Positions 54,368 to 64,000 of a stretch of 64,000 bases of DNA are shown in pieces. Within the stretch, counting starts at the first letter, position 1; each line of letters opens with the position of its first letter. The notes under the pieces were generated by a model. It made no database searches, was not told the DNA's origin, and saw only the letters and a program-made list of their open reading frames with translations. The position numbers were made by a program, and so were the translations under genes. This DNA is from Eurosta solidaginis (lineage: Eukaryota; Arthropoda; Insecta; Diptera; Tephritidae): the NCBI RefSeq assembly GCF_040869045.1, contig NC_090319.1:391669601-391733600 (forward strand). The letters run 5' to 3'.

Positions 54368-55645
54368 AATAAATGGGGCATATGACCAAAGAATGTAAGC
54401 AAAAGTCTACCAAAACACGACGAGCCTATTCTAACTTCATATGATATTAGTTAATTACCCCCAAGAGGGAAGTCAGTAGATAGTGATACAAAATTCTGGT
54501 TCAGAACTAGACCTTGAGTGCCAAATAAGTATTAGTTCGTTAATAGCTAGCTACTAGCTTTAACGAGCTGCGGCTACATATGAGTATGCCCCTTTCTCAA
54601 CACTATTCCACCAGTACGTAAATATTGAAAAGGTACCAAAGTAGAAATTTATATATATGTAGTTAGGAACTAGTGGAAAGTTAAAGCAGCGGGACAATTT
54701 CCACCGCCTAGGACATCGCCATGTTAAATTCGCCAGTGGAAAACATGTAAAAGAGGTAGATGGCGAAATATTAGTGGTTCAGAATGCAGTAGAAATGCAC
54801 TTATTTTGAACTAGAGATTCTCCTTACGGGGTAGTTTCTTTGACTTTTTATTTCAATTCGGTATATTATTTTTCTTGTTTATGAGACATTTTTTGGCTGG
54901 AAGTGGGAGGAACCGTAAAGTAACCATGCCTATCATTTTAGCACCTCAGTAATCTCTGTTGCTAATATATACATATATGTAAATTTGAACCGCATTTTAA
55001 AACAACCCACGCGGAGCCCTCTAATTAAGCATTTCAAAAGTTATAAAATTCAATTTCCAATGCAAAATTTGTGGAAATCTACATTCACATTTGGTATGAT
55101 TATTGAAACACAAATTCCGGCGATATCTATAAATAAATAAATATAAATATATAAATAATAAATATAATAAATAATTAAATATAAATCTTTTAAAATAAAG
55201 TCGCTAAATGCCATGTACGCACATAACTTCACACAGAATGCTACGATTTTAAAACGGTTTTTTGCATTTGAAAGCTTAGCTACGTGAGATGGTACAGTTA
55301 ATATAATTTGAAGGTATATATTATAGGGGCATGGCGAATTGCCAAAATGTAGTAAAAAACATAAAATTTTTGTTTACACAGCTATAACACATAAAATAAA
55401 ATAATAAAAAAATTCTACTTTTCAGTAAAATTTTGAAATATTTACCTTCGATATGCATCAAAAAAATACTTGATTCCTTTCTTATATCAGCCAAATTATT
55501 TAAACAAAAGTAAAATTTTTACCAAAAAATGCGTGTGTGTGGTTCTTCGCTGTGAACTGTGCGCGATAATTGCTTTTGAGTGAAGCATGATGCGACACAT
55601 ACATACGTACATATATAGCATTCGCCGCGTTATTTAACTTCGGGC
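54368..55645. other. no recognisable feature
   Basis: AT-rich intron sequence with short TA and ATAAATA runs (about 55125-55190). No coding or repeat structure that I can support. Confidence 0.5.
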
Positions 55646-56186
55646 GTAGGTTTTTTATAGGTATGTATGGATGTACATCACTACATAGTATAAAACAAAG
55701 TCGCTTTTTCTGTCCCTATGTACCTTTGAATGCTTAAACCTTTAAAAATACGCAACGGATTTTGATGCGCTTTTTTTTAACAGATAAAGAGTGATTGAAG
55801 ACGAAGGAACGGATGAACATATTTGACTGAAAATTAGTGGAGAGGTAGCTTAGAACCAGGAGCAAGACATAGGATAATTTTTATCCCGTTCTGGCTAGGG
55901 TCTTGAGATCAAAACGTGGACCTGGGCAATCCTGGGATATGTTTGTACAATATGGGTATCAAATGGAAGCTGTTTATGAGTACTTTGATACGGGGTCTTT
56001 TTCGCACCCGCGGGTAGCTAGGGTCTCGAAATATAAGCGAAAACGTGGACGCGGGTACCCCTAGAATGTGTTTATAGAATATGGATAACAAATGAAAGCT
56101 GTTGATGAGTGCTTTAGTACAGGGTAGTTTTCATACCTATTGGTGACTATGGTCCCGAGATTGAGGCCAAAACTTGGACCCGGGTA
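55646..56186 (+). repeat. Helitron-like sequence with internal tandem repeats
   Basis: The block AAAGTCGCTTTTTCTGTCCC, CGCAACGGATTTTGATGCG and AACAGATAAAGAGTGATTGA is a phrase I recall from insect Helitron-type repeats. It is followed by about 2.5 units of a roughly 125-bp repeat (ACGTGGACC/GCGGGTACCCC, GGATATGTTTGTACAATATG, AAATGRAAGCTGTT, GAGTRCTTTRRTACRGGG). Identification is from memory of the family, not from visible termini. Confidence 0.5.
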
Positions 56187-56389
56187 CTAGAGGTTTACGC
56201 CGATCGCTTTATCGGCGGCGGCGGCGTGGGCTCTATTATATACCGGCGGCGGTGTTCTTACTTTAAAAAGCTTGATTTTTCTATTTAAAAAAATAATATT
56301 TAGGAAAGGTTTTGTTTGTATGTATTTAAGGAAATCAACGTGTTGGCCATTTCGATCCGGGGTTTTTGCCGCAAGATCTCGCAGACCGT

Positions 56390-56990
56390 TCAAAAATGTA
56401 CAGGAGTAGCTCCTTGCGGAGGGATTGTCCCTCGTTCACTTACTCCAGAGAGGCTTCGAACCTAACCCCGGTCTTTGGAAATGGTACTGCTGCGTCTGCT
56501 GAAAAGAAATAGAGATACATAAAATAGCCACATTTTGTCTGCATATCTCGTGCAAAGCGTAGTTTCACCTAGGGTTAACTCCTAATAATCGTCGCGAACA
56601 CAATTTCTTTAAATCATTTGTGGCTCCTTGGCGGTCACGCACAAAGGCGACTTACGGTTGCCATTAATGGTCTATTAATACTCATGACTCTCGTAGCACA
56701 GGGCGCCACCAGTGTTTTTCGGCTGTTTTTAAGAGCTACAATTCCCGATGTGCGAACAGTAGCAATCCCTACAACCAGTCGCTACCACCCACGCCTCCTG
56801 ACCCGCACACCATATGCCAGTACAGAAGCTATAGGACTGCGACTTCGAACTCATACCTTCGTCGACTTCACTTTCCTAGAAGCTCAAGGTGTAGCCCCGA
56901 AGACTTTCCAACGGATGCTTTTGTCGCGCTATGCTGCCGAGCTACACCAGAGAAACGCCATGAAACGTTAGAGAGTGACTATTCGGTCAA
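56390..56990 (+). pseudogene. LINE N-terminal fragment with degenerate 2A-like motif
   Basis: The plus-strand frame reads LLQRGFEPNPGLWKWYCCVC, then stops. It parallels the 2A-like and PHD-like start of the LINE at 6509-6928, and the following FFKSFVAP matches its linker. The later frame 56618-56971 (MWLLGGHAQRRLTVAINGLL) is downstream sequence of the same element or a relative, in decay. The final P of NPGP is changed to Leu. Confidence 0.65.
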
Positions 56991-58029
56991 GGATGCCGCC
57001 TTCGAAATCATAAGCAATCTAAGTGGAAGTCATTGCGTAATGGGTGAAAATCGTATAATCCTCGGCGCATCTGCATGATTAAAATTTTACAAGGACCCTG
57101 GATAAAATTTTTAAAATGTAGACCAAAGTTTGCAGACGTTTGTGTTCACAACATTGATTTCAATTTAAATCAAAACTATATTTTAGAATGAGAGTCGACC
57201 GATTTTAAGTTGAAAGATGTTTACTGCTGTTTTCCGGTCTTATGATATAAAAGCTCATTATGGATGACCGCGTAGCTTCAGTTTTCAGACTAGTTCGAAT
57301 GTCCACTACGTTAGGGTAGTAGCACACACGGTCATTAGTTCGACTGTCTTCGGAAAGCTTTTGCTTCACCACTTTGAGTGTTCTTGCGAAGGACAAAGCC
57401 TCACCTGGTAAATATATGTGCCTACGTATTCACATTTGTAAAAGGAGCCGTAACGTGTAGTTGATATTTAAACTTGGTTGATAGGCTATAATCAATGTAA
57501 TTCACTCCAAGGGACTAGTTTTGGATAGGGCCGCCAACTTTAGGAAATGTCAAACCGGGAGACTTGGGTGTTGAAAGATGAAGTGTGAAAATCAAAATTA
57601 AATTTTCAGACGCTATTGTATAATTTCGCAATAAACAACAGGTGTTTGAATGTAATCCCAAGCGATTTTTCAAACTCTTCTCATACGTACATATATCCTC
57701 AACTTAAGTAGAATCATTTCAATGGACTGTTTATGCCCCTAAAACCTACTAAAGGATTTTGCATCACTGATTTCGATTATTCTTTCAGCCAATCGCAATA
57801 TAATATTTTAAAAAAAAATCGGCACCTTTTTTTGGTATTTTGGTTTTTTTTTACAACTTGAGGACAATTTGAAAACAATTTGAAACGCCTTGGGTCATTT
57901 TATTTGAATTCATGGTTCATTATTAATTTTTTGAAAAAAGTATGCAAAGTGAGCATATACATTTATTATATAACTTTTCTTTTAGTGTTTTGTTTTAATA
58001 ACTTGGTGAATTGGGTGATGGAAAGTCCG
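56991..58029. other. no recognisable feature
   Basis: AT-rich non-coding sequence. Small frames lack motifs. Confidence 0.5.
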
Positions 58030-58281
58030 TGTTAAGCTGACATCGAAAACGCCTGTTTTTTTAAATAACTTTTGAACATTTCGAACGAGTTAAATTTCGC
58101 AATTAGTTTCTTATAACTGGCAGTTATGCGCATCCGTTGATACCACTTTCCACCATATCCGACCAATTTTCGACATGAACAATAAATGGCATAAACAGGA
58201 GCAGAGTTAGACCGAAAAAGCTTATTAAAATGTATGCAGATAGACCAAACGGCAGAACAACGCGTGACGGGTCTGCTAGTA
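58030..58281 (+). repeat. possible Helitron 3' end
   Basis: Ends AACGCGTGACGGGTCTGCTAGT, similar to insect Helitron 3' termini with a GC-rich stem and a terminal CTAGT. The body (AAATAACTTTTGAACATTTC, GCCATTTATTGTTCATGTCG complement) looks like decayed repeat. It may belong with 55646-56186 as one Helitron interrupted by the LINE piece. Confidence 0.4.
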
Positions 58282-58702
58282 TGTATATAGATAATGCTCC
58301 CACAAAACTTGGGGCAAGAGGTCAATGTAACAACACTGTCACAATTAAATTTATTGGCTCTGTTGGTGACGTAACTATTGACGTAATATTTTAATCAAAT
58401 ATTTTGTAACATGAAACCAAATATCGCTTAATGTGAAAATGTGCTTAGTCACTTTTTTTGAAGAATTGTATTTTAATGCAGTTTTAAAACTGAATTCAAA
58501 ATACATCGATAACAAGAAAAAAATATTTTAATTTTTACGTGCTGTTTGCAATGATGTGTAAATGTGCTAAGTCGTCAACTGTTCAAAAAAGATGTGCTAA
58601 GTCAACCAGTCAATAATATCAATCTGAATTACTAGTAATTTCTTTGTGCGCGCATTTTATTTACTTATTTAATTCATTCAGTCTAAAAGTACATGCTTTG
58701 TT

Positions 58703-59123
58703 GTTGTTGTATTAACGATAAAGACACTCCCCGAAGGCGTTGGGCCGATGTTGATGGTCCTTTGCCGCATATAGATCCGGTACGTTCCGGTAACAAAGCA
58801 CTATTAACGTACTACTCCGACCATCTCCGGAACGATTTATATGACCACATTAAACCTTATAGGCCATCCCGTCCTCCCCACCCCCTAGTTCCATGAGGAA
58901 GTTGGGGTCGCCAGAGCCTCGGCTGTCAATGAAACAGAATTCGCCACGGGTAGGTGAGGTTGGCAATTGGGTTGGAGAAGCCATATATTGCGCTGGGAAC
59001 CCCTTGAGAGGGTTGCCTACACAACCCCTTGAAATTGGATTCACCCAATTGAGACATACCTTTGGTGTTTGATAAATGCTTTGCGCTTACCATAATCTAC
59101 TTTAATTCTTACATGTCGATAAC
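58703..59123 (-). repeat. (CAA)n-tailed SINE copy
   Basis: On the minus strand it shows the SINE body, with GACAGCCGAGGCTCTGGCGA and CGTTAATACAACAACAACAA at the tail. A 13-base word, TACATGCTTTGTT, occurs at 58690-58702 and 59124-59136, a likely target duplication. If so, about 80 bases at the 5' end (59040-59123) are not found in the other copies. Confidence 0.75.
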
Positions 59124-59136
59124 TACATGCTTTGTT

Positions 59137-59565
59137 ACAAACTAGTTAAACATAGAAAACAATTCAAGCTTAAACTTATATAAGCTGTTATTAAAATTAA
59201 GAATACTACTGAATCGATTTGCTAGATGTATAGTCCTAGTTATAGGTTCATTCATAGCATAATTCGTTTTATTAGTTATTTAGATAAATAACACTGGGTC
59301 AACAACATTTTTGTACATGGGTCGTGCGTATATTTTTTTATTGCTTTTGCACCCAGACATAAGAATATGAACATAAAAATGTTTTTGATTTAGTTTTGTT
59401 CGAAAAAAATGAGAAAAAGGAAAAACATGAAAATTCATCAAAATTTGACATAGATTTGATTTATTCTAGTATAGTAAAAACCAATTTAAGATTTATTCTT
59501 ATAAATTTAGTTTTAGAATACAGTTTAAATGTTTAAAAATGCTTTTTCCTGCTTTTCCTGCCATA
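59137..59565. other. no recognisable feature
   Basis: AT-rich 3' flank of the transposase-like gene inside the element. No further coding sequence seen. Confidence 0.5.
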
Positions 59566-61360
59566 TTAGGTAACATTTTCTCTTATTAACGTCCAAATAT
59601 AGCCCCCCATCATGCTTTCCGTATACTGGCCTTGGTAGCGTTTCTCAAACTCCATTATATCTTGATGGAATCGCTCCCCGTGTTCTTCTGAATAAGCTCC
59701 CATATTATCTTTGAATTTATCCAGATGTGAATGTAACATGTGCATATTTAGCGATATTCTACCTCCGATGGCGGAAAATTTTTTAATCATGCCAGTTGTC
59801 AGTTCATCATAATTTTCATCCCTATGATTTCCAAGAAAGCCATGAACTACTGCCTTAAAACTGTTCCACGCTAGTTTCTCCTCATTGCTAAGTAGGTCCG
59901 GGAAATTATCGCAGTTCATAATTTTTTTTTATTTGAGGGCCAACAAAGACTCCAGCTTTAATTTTCGCCTCTGACAGCTTTGGAAAAAAGTCTGCAAATA
60001 TTTGAAAGATTTAGACTGAATATTAAGAGCCTTCATAAATTGTTTAATACGGCCCAATTTAATATGCAATGGCGGCATCAATATATTTTTAGGATAGACA
60101 ATTGCTTCATGTTTAATAATAAATCTTCCCACTCCATACTCAGTACGTCCAGGCCAATGTTTTTGGCGATAGTGGGCGGCATTTCTGCTATCCCATAGAC
60201 AAAGATAACAGACAAACACAGATGTTTGGTATATCCACCTTGCATTCCAGTAAAAAAAACAAACCATCTTGAAGTCTCCAATAACTTCCCACTTGTATTC
60301 CGTATATTTGATTGCAGTTAATAGCATTTTAATACTGTCATAATTTTCTTTGAGATGTATGGAATGTGCCAGTGGAATAGATGGAAATTTGTTCCCATTG
60401 TGTAGTAGAACTGCTTTTAGACTTTTTGTTGAGCTGTCGATAAAGAGGCGCCATTCATTTGTATTACAAGGAATACCAATTGCTTCAAATAAACCTTTCA
60501 CGTCATAGCAAAAACAGAGTCCATCTTCCTTACTGTAGAAACAAGAAAATTCTTCATGACGCTTTCTTTGCCGAGATTTTCGAACATCAGAAGTAAGTAA
60601 ATTTCGTTCTTTAAGCCGCGATGCTAATAACTCTGCTTTGTCTTTTGATAGATTTAAGTCTCTTAATAAGTCATTGAGATCTTTAGAGTTGATGAGATGT
60701 GATATTCCTGGTTCAAATTGAGGAACAAAATCGGAATGTACGGATGCAGATGAACTCGGTATTTGAAAGCTGCCTTGAGGGAATAGTTGCTTTTCCAACA
60801 GAGGTGGATCAGGTACAGGATTTTGTTCCGAATGTGGTACTGGAGCGGATGTCGATGGTAGTTCCGGATATATTGTTTTCCTTAAACGTTTCGCTTTCAG
60901 TGGTTTCACTACACAAAAATAGCAATCAGTGTCATGATTACTCGGTTCCCTCCAAATCCTCTGCACTGCGAACTGCATGGCTCTTTTCTCACCCTTATAC
61001 CAAGCTATAATAAAACGTAAAGCATTTCATAACAATTTCAGTTATTATGCAATTATATATATGTAGATATATGTATATATATATGAAACAGTTAGTACAA
61101 TAAAAAAGATAAAATAAACTTACGCTCCAGAATGCTTCTGCAAGAGTTACATAAAAACATGTGCAGCCCATTTTTTGTCCTGGTTTTTAACAGGTAGACC
61201 GAAGTAGGCTAGGTAGGTCTCGCAAATCCTTGTGTTTTTAGTTAAATCAAACTTTTTTGTCTTCTTTTAATACATTCGCCACATATATAGCAAAACGAAT
61301 TAGCCGCTCGTTTACAACTTCTCGACAAAACATAGTGTCGCCCACAACGAGTGACCCAAG
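59566..61360 (-). pseudogene. uncharacterised transposase-like gene, spliced, decayed
   Basis: Exon 1 (about 61124-61360) reads SCKRAANSFCYICGECIKRR and, after a frameshift, YFGLPVKNQDKKWAAHVF then CNSCRSILE: a Cys4-type zinc finger. A GTAAGT donor at 61123 and TTATTATAG acceptor at 61005 remove a 119-base intron in phase. Exon 2 continues WYKGEKRAMQFAVQRIWREP, DCYFC, ELPSTSAPVPH, LNLSKDKAELLASRLKERNL, WRLFIDSSTKSLKAVLLHNG, MPPLHIKLG, and in shifted frames VFVGPQI, FLGNHRDENY and EEHGERFHQDIMEFEKRYQG. I know this motif series from unnamed proteins in aphids, Hydra and other invertebrates. At least five frameshifts disable it. The HGERFHQD block may be part of a catalytic centre; that is inference. 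Confidence 0.75.
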
Positions 61361-61829
61361 AAACTACAGCGTCTTAAAAAAATTTTACTTTTAAAAACGC
61401 TATCAGGTAGCTGGCATGCTCTATTGCTAGGCCTACCAATCCGTAAGTAAAAGTTTCGATGAGTTTCTTAATATGTACTTAACGAATTGCCAATTCTACC
61501 TAAAATCATGTGTATCTGGGACCTTTTATCTCCTTTTTACTGTTTCTCAGCCACATTTTTTGTTTTTTTTTTTAGATGAGTATGTTGTGCTTTAAGTAGA
61601 TCTTTTTTCGATGCATCGCTGCATCAGGTAGCTACCCGCCGCCCTCTATCGACCGAAATAGCGCGAAAGGACCTACATTAGCCTGGTGCAAAAATGCAAA
61701 ATATTCAAATCGCTATAACTTCTACAAAACCAAATATTTTTGATTCGTAATTGCATTTTTTTTTATAGAATTGAACATAGAATCCGAATATATAGGGCAA
61801 AACCCATGTACAAAAAAAAAATTTTTTTG
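61361..61829. other. 5' region of the transposase-like gene
   Basis: Non-coding sequence between exon 1 and the LINE insertion. A short motif CAGGTAGCT(A/G) occurs at about 61404 and 61626. The start codon of the gene could not be placed. Confidence 0.4.
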
Positions 61830-62780
61830 TTGACCTGTGTAATCTATTATGCCGAAGATCACGCATTGGAATATATGGAATGAACAAATTAGATAAATCA
61901 GAGCAATTCGTGCTAACGTTTATTACATTATAGGCAAGCATGAGTGAGATTCAAGTTGTTCTGTCATGCAAAGCCTGAAGACCAAGCAATTTGCACCTGC
62001 ATATGATGGGAGGCCGTCTGGCCAATGAAGCATACGTAAAGCAATTTTTGTAAAAAATGTTTGAACTCTCTCAATTTTATAGGAGTTATATTCATAGAAT
62101 TGAGCGGCCACCGTGGTATGATGGTAGCGTGCTCCGCCTATCACACCGTATGCCCTGGGTTCGCACCCCGGGCAAAGCAACATCAAAATTTTAGAAATAA
62201 GGTTTTTCAATTAGAAGACAATTTTCTAAGCGGGGTCGCCCCTCGGCAGTGTTTGGCATGCGCTCCGGGTGTATTTCTGCCATGAAAAGCTCTCAGTGAA
62301 AACTCATCTGCCTTGCAGATGCCTTTCGGAGTCGGCATAAAACATGTAGGTCCCGTCCGGCCAATTTGTAGGGAAAATCAAGAGGAGTATGACGCAAATT
62401 GGAAGAGAAGCTCGGCCTTAGATCTCTTCGGAGGCTATCGCGCCTTACATTTATTTTTTATTTATAATATTCATAGAAAGGATTCCACGTTATTGAGCAA
62501 TATTAAAGACGACTTCTGACCAAGGATATATAAAGTGCCTTCGACGTCATAGGGTCCTTAAAGTCACTGGTGTTACGTCTACTGAACCCAAACAGTGCAA
62601 CAAATTTTGAAACAACGAAGTCAATGGTACTAGAAAAAGAGAGTTTGGAGCTAAAAATTACACTCAAGTCTTTACTCTCTTGACAACGATTAGCAGATTT
62701 AGTATTTAGTTTGTAGATAAAGTATGTGGCAGTTGTCTTTTTGGAATAAGACACAACACAGCATTGGTTTGAATTTAAAT
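61830..62780 (-). pseudogene. LINE reverse transcriptase C-terminal fragment
   Basis: Minus-strand frames read ESKDLSVIFSSKLSFSSTID, VVSKFVALFGFSRRNTSDFK and DPMTSKALYISLVRSRL. Beyond the SINE they continue FYEYNSYKIERVQTFFTKIA, LRMLHWPDGLPSY and LSNLFIPYIPMRDLRHNRLH. This is the thumb and C-terminal part of a Jockey/CR1-type ORF2. It is interrupted by a tRNA-derived SINE at 62100-62466. No catalytic core remains. Confidence 0.8.
62100..62466 (+). repeat. tRNA-derived SINE
   Basis: Exact 12-bp duplications ATATTCATAGAA at 62088-62099 and 62467-62478 fix the ends. The head is tRNA-like: an A-box-like TGGTATGATGGTAGCGTGC at about 62114 and a B-box-like GGGTTCGCACCCCG at about 62157. The body contains GGGGTCGCCCCTCGGCAGTG and GTCGGCATAAAACATGTAGG, and the tail is TTTATTTTTTATTTATA. 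I associate this SINE with tephritid flies. It lies inside the LINE fragment and is the youngest layer here. Confidence 0.88.
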
Positions 62781-63532
62781 ATAAATTATTGTCTGCGCAC
62801 CATCCGGCAAGAGTCCAGATCAGAACCGTTAGAATAGTTTGACAAATAAATAGTATTTTTTGTGAAATATATAGTTTTAGTGTTTTATTTCAATCATTAA
62901 AGGTGAGGAGTGATGGGAAAACATATTGAGTAAAAAGTGCTAAGTCAGGAGAAAAAATTTGTTATGAGTGCGGAAATTTGCTAAGTCATAAAATTGCTTT
63001 TTCAAAGCTTCTACACCCAAAAGCATTGCAATTAAGGTATCCTCATTCACAGTTTTGATAAAAGAAGGTTATTTCAAAAGTTATTAATTTTTTTCGTCTC
63101 CTGTAAAATTCGTAAAAAGTGACTTAGCACATTTTCACATTAAGCTAACGATATTCAACTTTTTCCGACCCCAAACATTTGAAATTTTTTAAATATAGTT
63201 TTTCAATACAAAAAAGTTTCAGTGCACTTACAATTTTGTACATGTGTTGTGATTCGCATTTCCATATAAAAAATTTTGAGCAGCACTGTATATAATAAAA
63301 GGCAACAAATAGGCGGCAACCTTGTAAAAACACCATAACTCCAGGAAATTTTTTAATGCGACCTAAGCGCGGTTTTTCAGTTTAACCTTACCACTTGGTT
63401 CGATAACATAAAATTCTGCTGCGCACTGAAAAACCGGGCCTTTAGTTTAATTTTTATGTTTCTCATGCATATATGTGTGTATATCTAATTAAAAATTTGC
63501 CTAGTATATTTATTTTTCTTTTCTGTCAATAG
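62781..63532. other. right end of the TIR element and distal intron
   Basis: It holds the right-hand decamer repeats and inverted end of the 58432-63139 element, then AT-rich intron. Two oppositely oriented GGTTTTTCAGT/ACTGAAAAACC words lie at 63371-63439. A pyrimidine-rich tract precedes the acceptor at 63532. Confidence 0.5.
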
Positions 63533-63869
63533 CGTTTTCCTTATATTTGACTGGAGGATTGGGCATAACTGCGGGTGCACATCGCCTTTGGGCTCATCGC
63601 TCCTACAAAGCCAAATGGCCTTTGCGCCTTATATTGATGGTTTTCAATACAATTGCCTTCCAGGATGCTGCCTATCATTGGGCGCGGGATCATCGTGTGC
63701 ATCATAAATATTCAGAAACTGATGCTGATCCACACAATGCCACACGTGGTTTCTTCTTTTCTCATATCGGTTGGCTCCTATGTAAAAAACATCCGCAAGT
63801 GAAGGCTAAAGGCAAAGGTATGGATTTGTCCGATTTACGTGCCGACAAAATTTTGATGTTCCAGAAGGA
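63533..63869 (+). CDS. Desat1: acyl-CoA delta-9 desaturase, second coding exon in window
   Basis: Begins after TTCTGTCAATAG and completes the split Ala codon from 24070. It reads AFSLYLTGGLGITAGAHRLW, with the first histidine box HRLWAH. Then comes WARDHRVHHKYSETDADPHN, with the second box HRVHH. These His residues bind the di-iron centre. WPLRLILMVFNTIAFQDAAY is part of a membrane segment. The exon ends ATG TTC CAG AAG GA|GTAAGT at 63869, phase 2. Sequence is fully conserved with fly Desat1. Confidence 0.94.
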
Positions 63870-63935
63870 GTAAGTAAATTCTGTGGACAATGAAATGAAA
63901 TTGAAATAATCACAATGCTTCTTAATTTTCTATAG

Positions 63936-64000
63936 GTATTACATGATTTTGATGCCGATTCTGTGCTTCGTGCTGCCAACTTTGGTTCCAATGTTCGGTT
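63936..64000 (+). CDS. Desat1: acyl-CoA delta-9 desaturase, third exon (runs off the window)
   Basis: After a 66-base intron ending TTCTATAG the frame continues (GA)G TAT TAC ATG, giving EYYMILMPILCFVLPTLVPM, the next membrane segment of the desaturase. The third histidine box (HNxHH) and the C-terminus lie beyond the window end. Confidence 0.92.

Larger units (their letters stand above)
58432..63139. mobile_element. terminal-inverted-repeat element with an unnamed transposase-like gene
   Basis: The left end TGTGAAAATGTGCTTAGTCA and right end (inverted) TGTGAAAATGTGCTAAGTCA match over 25 bases with one difference. Both are bordered by TTAA (58428-58431, 63140-63143). Weaker inverted similarity (AATATCG) continues outside, so the true ends may be some bases further out. 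The decamer GTGCTAAGTC recurs near the left end (58441 variant, 58564, 58594) and right end (62937, 62978 variant, and inverted at 63121). These are probable transposase-binding sites. Inside are a transposase-like pseudogene (minus strand), a (CAA)n SINE, and a LINE piece that itself holds a tRNA-type SINE. Confidence 0.7.
24071..63532 (+). other. Desat1: 39.5-kb Desat1 intron
   Basis: Bounded by GTAAGT at 24071 and TTCTGTCAATAG ending at 63532. Joining 24070 to 63533 restores the desaturase sequence (CTT G|CG TTT TCC) without gap. It holds at least a dozen transposable elements and one nested gene, described separately. Confidence 0.9.

Noticed and set aside
62104..62180. functional tRNA gene
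   Set aside because: A and B boxes are present, but no cloverleaf with paired acceptor ends is seen and the sequence is the head of a SINE with target duplications.
58333..63291. CACTG/CAGTG ends for the transposase-like element
   Set aside because: CACTGTCACAATT on the left and CAGTGCTGCTCAAA inverted on the right are only weakly similar. The 25-bp TGTGAAAATGTGC match further in is far stronger.

Overview
Eukaryotic, intron-containing, AT-rich DNA. It looks like the genome of a higher fly, most probably a tephritid fruit fly. The host gene at both ends is the insect delta-9 acyl-CoA desaturase Desat1. The transposon content (BEL/Pao, gypsy, LOA/Jockey-type LINEs, Penelope, P-like and hAT-like elements, two SINE types that I associate from memory with tephritids) fits that assignment. 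The species cannot be fixed from sequence alone.

Host genes. The first coding exon of Desat1 is at 23779-24070 (+). The next two exons in the window are at 63533-63869 and 63936-64000, with clean GT/AG junctions and a conserved reading frame. The intron between them is about 39.5 kb and holds most of the window. A second host gene lies inside it on the same strand: a two-exon gene at 28593-29764 coding for 372 aa with a small winged-helix-like N-terminus and a polar, disordered-looking C-terminus.

Layout. 1-1616: 3' half of a gypsy element with its LTR. 2110-2560: LINE RT scrap. 3370-6950 (-): LINE with a 2A-like peptide motif and PHD-like finger, split by a gypsy solo LTR (4656-5187). 7118-7345: SINE piece. 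7357-10634 (-): internally deleted gypsy with a SAP-domain Gag. 10790-11066: Penelope 3' fragment with a hammerhead-like motif. 11697-12345: degenerate inverted repeat. 12773-13840: P-like element. 14150-14880 (-): LINE scrap. 15533-20160: Penelope element flanked by an inverted fragment of itself and carrying a 1.2-kb insert. 21019-23123: hAT-like element. 23132-23759: region upstream of Desat1.

Inside the Desat1 intron: 123-bp minisatellite (25963-26774), internally deleted LINE (26889-27690), 205-bp-arm hairpin (27719-28198), nested gene, gypsy solo LTR carrying a hAT-like copy (30247-32345), a decayed BEL element (32449-39325), a nearly intact LOA-type LINE (40497-44356), a second P-like element (44590-45929), a 304-bp-arm hairpin (46927-47574), a young BEL element with both LTRs (47645-54362), Helitron-like sequence (55650-58281, interrupted), and a 4.7-kb terminal-inverted-repeat element (58432-63139) with the remains of an uncharacterised transposase-like gene.

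The most unusual item is the 58.4-63.1 kb element. It has matching 25-bp ends, repeated decamers near both ends, and a spliced gene whose zinc-finger, DCYFC and HGERFHQD motifs belong to a family I know only as unnamed invertebrate proteins. Insertion layers can be read directly: transposon, then LINE, then SINE. Several target-site duplications (8, 8, 8, 8, 5, 14 and 12 bp) can be seen exactly and fix element boundaries.
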